Shown here piece by piece: positions 7,197-12,878 of a DNA stretch of 13,924 nucleotides. Position 1 is the stretch's first letter. Each line of letters starts with the position of its first letter. Origin of the DNA: Candidatus Stahliibacteriota bacterium (GTDB lineage: Bacteria; Hydrothermota; Tepidihabitantia; B3-TA06). The notes under the pieces are model-generated. The model ran no database searches and was not told the DNA's origin. It saw only the letters and a list, made by a program, of their open reading frames with translations. The translations under genes were made by a program, and so were the position numbers. The stretch spans positions 1-13,924 of the forward strand of contig JAUVJT010000033.1 of NCBI GenBank assembly GCA_030592225.1, read 5' to 3'.

Positions 7197-7601
7197 TTGT
7201 TCAGACGTTTGCTGTGTTATGTCGAGGCGGGCGAAACCGGTCTTGACGAGCTTGAGGGACTACTGGATCTCGCTTCTCAACTCCGCTGCCGCGTCATTGT
7301 TCTGGCCGTTATTGCACCTGAAGGCAAGAAACTTACCAAAAAAGAAACCCAGGCCAGAGAGACGCTCGAGGATAGATCCTGGAAATTCCTCTACGAGATT
7401 GAGGACATAGCCTTTGAAAGAGAAATAAAGATCTCGCTAATGCTGGAAGAAGGAGATGTAGAAGACACAATCGCGGCGGTTGTTAAAAGCTACAATGTTG
7501 ATCTATGCTCGACGTTCTCTTACAAAAGCATCCATGCGGGAAGTTTGCTTGCCAAACTCTCCACCGTCCCCTTGCTCTTTTTCAATAAGGAGGGACCATG
7601 A
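7197..7601 (+). CDS. UspA-like universal stress family protein
   Basis: A 134-residue single-domain protein with the Rossmann-like alpha/beta pattern of the UspA family: a first strand FRRLLCYVEAGE, a helix rich in Leu, then CRVIVLAVIAP. Near the C-terminus, HAGSLLAKLSTVPLLFF matches the usual G-S-(x)-A-x-(x)-L-x-(x)-x-P-V-L segment. The complete GxxGxG nucleotide-binding motif of ATP-binding members is not evident, so it may be a non-ATP-binding type. Start is TTG at 7197 with AGGAGGTAA (7182-7190) that itself overlaps the mnmE stop. Its stop overlaps the next gene in ATGA, so it is probably co-translated with the EIIA protein. Role unknown beyond a likely signalling or stress function. Confidence 0.7.
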   Translation: MFRRLLCYVEAGETGLDELEGLLDLASQLRCRVIVLAVIAPEGKKLTKKETQARETLEDRSWKFLYEIEDIAFEREIKISLMLEEGDVEDTIAAVVKSYNVDLCSTFSYKSIHAGSLLAKLSTVPLLFFNKEGP

Positions 7602-8053
7602 TTCGTATATCCGAAGCCATCTGCGAGAAAGGAATCATACTGGACCTTAAAACACACGAGAAAATCGGAGTAATCAAGGAACTCGTCTCCCTTATGGTCA
7701 ATCTGGGATTGGTCGCCGATGAGGAAACTTTCTGCTCCGACATCCTCAAACGGGAAAATCTGGAGAGCACGGGCATCGGCCTGGGGGTGGCAATACCTCA
7801 TGCCAGGACAGCCGCCACCCACGACCTGCTCCTTGCTTTTGGCCGCTCGACACAGGGAGTTGACTTCAACTCTCTGGACGGCAAACCATCTCATCTGATT
7901 TTTCTTATAGCCGCGCCGGAGGAAAAGAAATCTCATTATATCATGGCATTAGCCAGATTGTCGAAGATGCTGCGCAAGGAAGATATGCGCGCAGGGCTGT
8001 CAAAAGCAACCAGCGCACAAGAGGTTATAGATATTTTGAAACGAGCCGAGTAA
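7598..8053 (+). CDS. PTS EIIA domain protein (fructose/nitrogen type)
   Basis: A 151-residue stand-alone EIIA domain of the mannitol/fructose/Ntr class. The phosphorylatable His is His68 in LGVAIPHAR (62-70), and the second conserved His appears at 113 (KKSHYIMALA). Such single-domain proteins (PtsN type) usually regulate rather than transport sugar. No EI, HPr or EIIB/C is nearby, so the phosphoryl donor is unknown. ATG at 7598 has AAGGAGGGA upstream and overlaps the UspA-like stop by 4 nt. It is the last gene before the terminator at 8072. Confidence 0.88.
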   Translation: MIRISEAICEKGIILDLKTHEKIGVIKELVSLMVNLGLVADEETFCSDILKRENLESTGIGLGVAIPHARTAATHDLLLAFGRSTQGVDFNSLDGKPSHLIFLIAAPEEKKSHYIMALARLSKMLRKEDMRAGLSKATSAQEVIDILKRAE

Positions 8054-8071
8054 CCTTATGATTTGCGTGCA

Positions 8072-8101
8072 AAAAGAGACGACCCCGGGGCCGTCTCTTT
8101 T
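8072..8101. terminator. Bidirectional intrinsic terminator
   Basis: AAAAGAGACG (8072-8081) pairs perfectly with CGTCTCTTTT (8092-8101), with an inner CC/GG pairing around a GC core. A-rich and T-rich arms give a U-run in both directions. It sits between two convergent operons (EIIA stop at 8053, minus-strand stop at 8118), so it probably ends both. Confidence 0.88.
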
Positions 8102-8117
8102 ATAGAATCAGGGACTT

Positions 8118-8696
8118 TTACGTACCGCTCACATCGAGCAAAATCCGCTTGGCCAGAACCGCCTGGGCGCCAAATATACCCTCGGCTTTATCGTACAGCG
8201 CTATGAATACCTGAAGGAAATACTCGTCAACATCCCTGGGAGCGGGGTAAGGCTCTGAAACCCTGGGCGTTATACCTTCCCATGCAAGACCCGCCAGACC
8301 GTCCTTGAAATCAGGGGTGTTCTTGATGATGGAGGCAATCTCTTTCTCCCAGAAATCAACGGTATGCCCTGAATCGGAGAACAGATCGATAAACAGCGCC
8401 AGGCGGTCGGCCTGCTTTTCCAGATATTTCTGCAGTGTCTCGCCGCTGTACAAAAATCCGGTTCGCACCAGCCACGCTATGGAATGAAGTCCCACCTCGT
8501 AATCCAGGTCAGAAGCAAGTATCACCTCGCGAACGCTGCGCTTGCCGTCAACCTGCTCAAGGATAACCATATCCTGCTCTCGAAGAGCCTTGGTATCCGC
8601 TCCTTTCCCTCCTTCACTCCTGAACAACCTGGCTTCAAGGGAACCAATAACGGCCAGAGCCTTGCGGGCACCGAAGGTCAATTTACGTTCATCCAT
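8118..8696 (-). CDS. Uncharacterised protein with possible winged-helix segment
   Basis: A 192-residue soluble protein I do not recognise. Residues about 41-85 (QDMVILEQVDGKRSVREVI, then LHSIAWLVRTGFLYSG) look like the small winged-helix module often attached to DUF4388-type regulators: an aliphatic helix, the 'VDGKRSV' turn, then a recognition-like helix. The rest is predicted mixed helix, with an Asp/Pro-rich middle (141-160). There is no signal peptide or membrane segment. ATG at 8696 sits 6 nt from AGGAGGA (8709-8703); TTG at 8699 is a possible alternative. The gene overlaps the DUF177 stop by 8 nt and is the last of the cysteine desulfurase operon. rpmF, the usual gene after DUF177, is absent. 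Confidence 0.7.
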   Translation of the reverse strand: MDERKLTFGARKALAVIGSLEARLFRSEGGKGADTKALREQDMVILEQVDGKRSVREVILASDLDYEVGLHSIAWLVRTGFLYSGETLQKYLEKQADRLALFIDLFSDSGHTVDFWEKEIASIIKNTPDFKDGLAGLAWEGITPRVSEPYPAPRDVDEYFLQVFIALYDKAEGIFGAQAVLAKRILLDVSGT

Positions 8697-9204
8697 CAAC
8701 CATCCTCCTTAATTCTTCAAATGGTGAAGGTATAGATTGTTTATCGCAGTCACAACTGGAGACGTTAAGATTCGTCCCGCACGAAGGACAAAGCCCCTTG
8801 CAATCTTTCCTGCACGAGGGGGCAAGGGGCAGTACCAGCAAAAAAGTATCCCGAACCATATACCGCAGGTTTATCTCCTCGGTATAGAACCTCAGATCGG
8901 TTGCATCTTCTTCACAACTGCCGGTCTTCTTCGATTCGGGAAAAAGGGTCATGTTTGCCGAAGCGCGAATCTCTTGCGTCATTGGTTCACCACACCGAGA
9001 ACATGAAAACTCAACGGCGGTTTCAATGTCGAGACGCACGTCTATCCTGTCAGCGGTGCGTTCGATTTTGATACTGCAGGAGAGCGGGGCGGAAAAGGTA
9101 TATTCGCCAAGATTGAGGTCTTCGGTATTCGCTTCTACATCGAAGTTATTTGCACCCTGGCTGAGTTGTTGGGGGAAGAAAATCAAAGAACTATCAGACC
9201 TCAC
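8689..9204 (-). CDS. DUF177/YceD family Cys-rich protein
   Basis: A 171-residue member of the DUF177 (YceD) family, known from bacteria as a small protein linked to 23S rRNA or ribosome production and commonly encoded just before rpmF. Diagnostic parts are CSRC (68-71), then LAPSCRKDCKGLCPSCGTNL (127-146) and CDC (151-153), suggesting metal binding, plus a C-terminal FEELRRM. The start is GTG at 9204, overlapping the upstream stop as GTGA, with GGAGG 10 nt upstream; a longer frame to 9405 only reads through the preceding gene. Here its partners are Fe-S genes and an unknown protein rather than rpmF/plsX. Confidence 0.85.
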   Translation of the reverse strand: MRSDSSLIFFPQQLSQGANNFDVEANTEDLNLGEYTFSAPLSCSIKIERTADRIDVRLDIETAVEFSCSRCGEPMTQEIRASANMTLFPESKKTGSCEEDATDLRFYTEEINLRYMVRDTFLLVLPLAPSCRKDCKGLCPSCGTNLNVSSCDCDKQSIPSPFEELRRMVDG

Positions 9205-9596
9205 GAGCTTTCGGCCTCCAGTATCCCCAGAACCAGAAGTTCCCTGGCGCGTTTGAAGTGCTCGAACCCCTCGGTACTTTCCCCGCCCAACAGCCCTTCG
9301 TACTCGGCAAGATCGAGGGACGCGACCTCTTCCCTGCTCCTGTCTTTGACCAGTCGACACAGAATATCTGCAGCCACAAACATGTGCGGATCGCAAAGCG
9401 CGCACATGAATTTTATCTCGGCAATTCGATTTCCATCAAGTTTGCCATACAGGAAAAGCTGATCCTTATTGCCCTTGCGCGGGCAGAGTTCTCCCTTTAT
9501 CTCCACCTCAGCACCATCTATCTTGCCCATGAGGCTGTCTGCGGGATTGATAAACAGTCCTTTGAAATAGCGAATGATTACGGGTTCTTCAACCAA
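9201..9596 (-). CDS. Variant IscU/NifU-like scaffold protein
   Basis: A 131-residue protein with the IscU/NifU N-terminal pattern: KDQLFLYGKLDGNRIAEIKF, then a Cys region MCALCDPHMFVAADILC (64-80) and KDRSREEV (84-91). In canonical scaffolds three Cys hold the cluster: CGD, GCG and HC. Here the first reads NKD (Asp45 kept, Cys lost, though Cys38 is five residues upstream of the expected place), the second aligns with Cys68 within a C-x2-C (65/68), and the third is missing (FEHFKRARELL). It may assemble or carry clusters in another way, or have lost that role. The start is TTG at 9596 with GGAGG 5 nt upstream, 1 nt after the desulfurase stop; a TTG at 9644 would force a 47-bp overlap. Confidence 0.72.
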   Translation of the reverse strand: MVEEPVIIRYFKGLFINPADSLMGKIDGAEVEIKGELCPRKGNKDQLFLYGKLDGNRIAEIKFMCALCDPHMFVAADILCRLVKDRSREEVASLDLAEYEGLLGGESTEGFEHFKRARELLVLGILEAESS

Positions 9597-9597
9597 C

Positions 9598-10932
9598 TCA
9601 ACCTCCAGCAGCACCAAAGGTGGGCAGTTCGGATATTTCGGCAAGTATCTTTTTCATCTCCGAGGCAAAAATGTCCACTTCTTCAAGGGTATTGTAGAGG
9701 TAGAACGAGGCGCGGTACAGGGTGGGACGGAACCCGGGCCAGACGGCGTCGAAGACGGGCTCGTGCGCGTGATACCAGGAGTGCACGCAGAACGTACCTT
9801 TGCGAATCATTATATTCACGCGCTGATCGAGCTTCTCGTCAATGTCAGGCTCGTCGTCGGAAAAACGGGTGGCCGGTTTGAGAAGGTAGAAGGTAAGGAT
9901 ACCGGAGCGTTCCCGTGCGTCACGGGGACCGAGGATGCGTATCTCGTGATGGTGTGAAAGCCGTTCGGTGAGGGCGGTGTTGAGTACGGTTTCATGCTCC
10001 GCGATGCGATTGAGCCCGACTTCCATGAGGAATCGCGCCGCCGCTCCCGCGCCGATGATGCCCGCGTAATGCTGCAGGCCGGCCTCGAATTTGTGAGGCG
10101 ACTTAAAATAACTGGGGTGCCCCAGAAGGTTGGTATCCTCCACCGTGCCGCCGCCTACGATGAAGGGGTGTATTACGTTCTCGTCGTTGAGGACTTTCTT
10201 ACGTCCGTAAAGTACCCCTACGCCGGTCGGACCGCACATCTTATGGATAGAAAAAGCGATGAAATCGACACCCATATCGCTTACGTTGATTTTTTTATGG
10301 GGTACGCTCTGGGCGGCATCCAGCAACACCAGAGCGCGAGAATTCTGTTCCCTGGTAAGTCTTACCACTTCTTTCACCGTATCGTCAGAAAGAAAAGTTC
10401 CGTCCAGATTGGAACAGTGAGCAAGACTTACCATCCTTACCTTGTCCCCTGCCTCGGCAAGCGCCTTCTTGAAATTTTCCAGACTGAAACGGTACTCCGT
10501 ATCACCGGGGATTACTCTGTGCCTGGCGATGTTTCCACGGTTCTCAAGCTCCTGCCATGGACATAGGTTAGAATTGTGTTCCTTGTCAGTGGTGAGCACT
10601 ACGTCGTCCCGCTCCCAGCATAACGATAAAGCCAGCAGGTTTATCGCCTCTGTGGTATTTTTTGTAAACACTATCTCGTTCACATTTGCCGCACCGATAA
10701 ACTCTTTAATACTCTCGCGCGCCTCTTCGGTCTTGGCGTCAACCTGAGCGGCAAACCAGTGAGTGCTGCGCTCGCCGCATCCGGAATATCGAGTATAGTA
10801 TTCATGCACCGCATCAATTACCGGCTGCGGCTTCAGAGTCATGCAGGCGTTATCGAAGTAGATAGGCGGTTTCCCGTTACGTTCCTGTTGGAGCGTAGGA
10901 AACGCATCCCTGTATTCATTCAATGAACTCAT
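9598..10932 (-). CDS. SufS-type cysteine desulfurase (class V aminotransferase)
   Basis: A 444-residue PLP enzyme that removes sulfur from cysteine as a persulfide, supplying Fe-S cluster and thio-cofactor synthesis in the cytoplasm. Key residues: IYFDNACMTLKP (24-35), His119 in KEHNSN, Asp205/Gln208 in LLDAAQSV, Schiff-base Lys231 in SIHKMCGPTGVGVLYG, and nucleophile Cys382 in IRKGTFCVHSWYH, which fits the group II (SufS/CsdA) loop. RASFYLYNTLEEVD (408-421) is also typical. About 40 residues longer than usual, partly from an acidic insert before the Cys loop (355-370). It is first in a four-gene operon. ATG at 10932 lies 6 nt after the -10 box, so its mRNA is probably leaderless. Confidence 0.9.
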   Translation of the reverse strand: MSSLNEYRDAFPTLQQERNGKPPIYFDNACMTLKPQPVIDAVHEYYTRYSGCGERSTHWFAAQVDAKTEEARESIKEFIGAANVNEIVFTKNTTEAINLLALSLCWERDDVVLTTDKEHNSNLCPWQELENRGNIARHRVIPGDTEYRFSLENFKKALAEAGDKVRMVSLAHCSNLDGTFLSDDTVKEVVRLTREQNSRALVLLDAAQSVPHKKINVSDMGVDFIAFSIHKMCGPTGVGVLYGRKKVLNDENVIHPFIVGGGTVEDTNLLGHPSYFKSPHKFEAGLQHYAGIIGAGAAARFLMEVGLNRIAEHETVLNTALTERLSHHHEIRILGPRDARERSGILTFYLLKPATRFSDDEPDIDEKLDQRVNIMIRKGTFCVHSWYHAHEPVFDAVWPGFRPTLYRASFYLYNTLEEVDIFASEMKKILAEISELPTFGAAGG

Positions 10933-10938
10933 CGCCTA

Positions 10939-10966
10939 ATCATATCAACTATTGCCCCAGTGTCAA
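10939..10966 (-). promoter_or_regulatory. Consensus promoter of the cysteine desulfurase operon, leaderless
   Basis: On the minus strand: TTGACA (10966-10961), 16-bp spacer, TATGAT (10944-10939). The desulfurase ATG starts at 10932, 6 nt after the -10 box, so transcription should begin at or within one or two bases of the ATG. The five-copy 13-bp repeat begins 9 bp upstream of the -35 box. Confidence 0.72.
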
Positions 10967-10974
10967 TCCAGCCC

Positions 10975-11039
10975 CCCGTAACACACTCCCGTAACACACT
11001 CCCGTAACACATTTCCGTAACACACCTCTGCAACACACT
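10975..11039. repeat. Tandem repeat: five copies of a 13-bp unit
   Basis: Unit CCCGTAACACACT. Copies at 10975-10987 and 10988-11000 are identical. Those at 11001-11013 (1 change), 11014-11026 (2 changes) and 11027-11039 (3 changes) drift with distance from the promoter. The spacing is exactly 13 bp throughout. It lies directly upstream of the desulfurase -35 box. It could be a regulator-binding array or a simple slippage repeat; nothing in the sequence decides this. Confidence 0.75.
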
Positions 11040-11064
11040 TACCCTTCGGGCATTTTTATTTCCG

Positions 11065-11083
11065 CCTGGAGCTGCGCTCCGGG
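11065..11083. repeat. Short hairpin, 8-bp stem with 3-nt loop
   Basis: CCTGGAGC (11065-11072) pairs with GCTCCGGG (11076-11083), including one G-T pair, loop TGC. There is no T-run on either side. The stretch from 11041 to 11142 otherwise shows nothing I can name. Confidence 0.35.
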
Positions 11084-11142
11084 AATTTAAGGACATAACT
11101 CCCCCTCTGAAGTTAACTGCAATCCATTAATCATAAAGAAGC

Positions 11143-11170
11143 TTGACAATTCCGCAAGTTGCGATAGCAT
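11143..11170 (+). promoter_or_regulatory. Predicted promoter of the secreted protein gene
   Basis: TTGACA (11143-11148), 16-bp spacer, TAGCAT (11165-11170), a weaker -10 box. AAAGGAG (11177-11183) and GTG (11190) follow with normal spacing. The box overlaps an in-frame ATG at 11169, one reason to prefer the GTG. Confidence 0.55.
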
Positions 11171-11189
11171 GGATAGAAAGGAGTCGCTT

Positions 11190-12878
11190 GTGAAAAAATT
11201 TGTGTTCGTCATTGTGGGGCTGGCTATAGTAAGTACTCTTTACGCCACCGCTCCCATGCGCGATGGGGCTTATCCTGGACAGATAACTCCGTACATCATG
11301 CTCAACGATACCACGGACCCGTTAAAGCTGCGGTTTAACTACCTGTACGAATTCTCCCAGATCGCGCAGTTCTGCGCCGATTGGCAGCTCGATGATGTCG
11401 ATTCTGCAGATCACGGCGGGATGATTGAGGCCGAAACCGGCCCTCTGCGCCCGATAATCCAGACCGACAACACACAGGAGGCCATATGGGTATGGGCAAG
11501 GTATGGAGAGTTAACCGGCGACGTGGAGAGATTCCGTGATAATATCGAAAAAGCATGGTTCTACTGCGAGAACTTCCCGGCGTGGGAGGAAGAACACGAT
11601 TACGGAGAGTACTACCGCGCCCATAACTGTGCATGGGGCATTGCCGCCGAGCAGCGCTACCGGGCGGTGTACGCTGACGAGAACTGGACGTGGTATTGCG
11701 ACTCGTGCGCCGAGTACGTAAAATATCATCCCTTGAGTATTATGTCCAAGATCAACCGCTTCGTTACCGGCTGGTGCGCAGGATGGCTCTACCGATACGG
11801 TATCGAGGCCGACGATGCCGAAGCCCGCGACAGCGCATGCTCTTTTGCCGACACCCTTCTGGGCTGGATAGACAACATGACCCCCCAATATGCCCTAACA
11901 GAGGAGGGCTGGGCCATGTCTGCCGGAACCGAGGTCTGGGGTATATGCAACTCCGCTTTTCAGAAAGACACCCTGAGAGGCAAGAACTGGATTGCAGAAA
12001 ACGGCCGGTACCTTGATACCTTCCAGGTATGGAAACAGGCAGGCTACTACTCCTGGGACAACTCGTGGAACGTAGGCTTTTGCAACGGTCACGGCGCAAT
12101 GTACGATATCTCGCATGATGAGACATATGCCCGCCATCACCGCTGGTTGACCCATAAGCTGCTTTCCTATGATACTGACAATGACGGCGGGATCATGGCC
12201 AGCACCCAGGACGCGGACACCATTGACATGACCTGGATCTCGTTGTACTTATGTATGATGGGGCTTGACCGTTTGATTGGCGAGGTGTACGAGCGCGACG
12301 CGGGCGCGCTGGAGATTATAGGGATATACGACGGTATCGAGATAGAGCCGGGGTCCAGGATTGACCTTGTGGCAGTGGTTTCCAACTACGGCCGGGAACC
12401 CCTCAGCAACGTTGGAGTGACGCTTTCGGGCGATGCATCGGGTTCAGCTACTTCGGATTTAGAGTTCCTGGGCGCCGATACCATTACCCTGGTATCCGAC
12501 TGGCTGGTACCTGAGGAAGGCACATTGATCCTTGCAGTATCGCATCCCCAGGACGAAAACCCGAACAATGACACGCTGATTGTGGGAGTAAATAGAACTG
12601 TAGACGTACGTGAAGAACCGATTGCATCACCGGCCCTGCATCTGGAGGTTACCACTCTGACCAATGGGATTTGCCATATCAACTACGCCTTCTCCGGATC
12701 GGATGTAGGCAGGCTTGCCATTTACGATGTCCTCGGCTCCAGAATTAAAAGAGAAACCTTACTTGCCAGCGAAGGATCATTGGAATGGGATATCTCTGAG
12801 CTATCTGCCGGTATCTACTTTATCAGACTCGATGCTGGGGAAACTTCGATTACTTCCAGGTTCGTCTTCCTGCGTTGA
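11190..12878 (+). CDS. Secreted protein with helical-barrel-like domain and T9SS-like C-terminal domain
   Basis: A 562-residue exported protein. It opens with a clear signal peptide, MKKFVFVIVGLAIVSTLYATA (cleavage near 21). Residues about 25-370 are helix- and Trp/aromatic-rich with repeated A-W-x-Y blocks, resembling an alpha/alpha barrel of the kind seen in some polysaccharide-active enzymes; I see no catalytic motif I can trust. A CARDB-like beta domain follows (about 375-460). The C-terminus (about 475-562) has the Por/T9SS sorting pattern: RLAIYDVLGSRI, WDISELSAGIYFIRLDAG, then FVFLR at the end. GTG at 11190 with AAAGGAG upstream starts exactly at the signal peptide; the ATG at 11169 would lie in the -10 box. 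The last 29 bp overlap the convergent glycosyltransferase gene. Confidence 0.78.
   Translation: MKKFVFVIVGLAIVSTLYATAPMRDGAYPGQITPYIMLNDTTDPLKLRFNYLYEFSQIAQFCADWQLDDVDSADHGGMIEAETGPLRPIIQTDNTQEAIWVWARYGELTGDVERFRDNIEKAWFYCENFPAWEEEHDYGEYYRAHNCAWGIAAEQRYRAVYADENWTWYCDSCAEYVKYHPLSIMSKINRFVTGWCAGWLYRYGIEADDAEARDSACSFADTLLGWIDNMTPQYALTEEGWAMSAGTEVWGICNSAFQKDTLRGKNWIAENGRYLDTFQVWKQAGYYSWDNSWNVGFCNGHGAMYDISHDETYARHHRWLTHKLLSYDTDNDGGIMASTQDADTIDMTWISLYLCMMGLDRLIGEVYERDAGALEIIGIYDGIEIEPGSRIDLVAVVSNYGREPLSNVGVTLSGDASGSATSDLEFLGADTITLVSDWLVPEEGTLILAVSHPQDENPNNDTLIVGVNRTVDVREEPIASPALHLEVTTLTNGICHINYAFSGSDVGRLAIYDVLGSRIKRETLLASEGSLEWDISELSAGIYFIRLDAGETSITSRFVFLR

Noticed and set aside
9205..9405. N-terminal extension of the DUF177 protein
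   Set aside because: The 67 extra residues are Arg/Gly-rich readthrough of the scaffold gene in another frame. GTG at 9204 forms a GTGA junction.
9201..9644. Longer scaffold reading from TTG at 9644
   Set aside because: It overlaps the desulfurase by 47 bp and adds residues without family likeness. TTG at 9596 has GGAGG at 5 nt and starts 1 nt after the upstream stop.
9258..9957. Plus-strand open frames opposite the desulfurase operon
   Set aside because: They are antisense shadows of three well-supported minus-strand genes and show no family features.
10975..11039. CRISPR array
   Set aside because: Repeats of 13 bp are contiguous without spacers, and no cas gene is present.
11065..11090. 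Hairpin as an intrinsic terminator
   Set aside because: No T-run on either strand and no gene ends here.
11169..11189. ATG at 11169 as start of the secreted protein
   Set aside because: It lies in the -10 box, would put charged residues before the signal peptide, and has no ribosome-binding site; GTG at 11190 has AAAGGAG.
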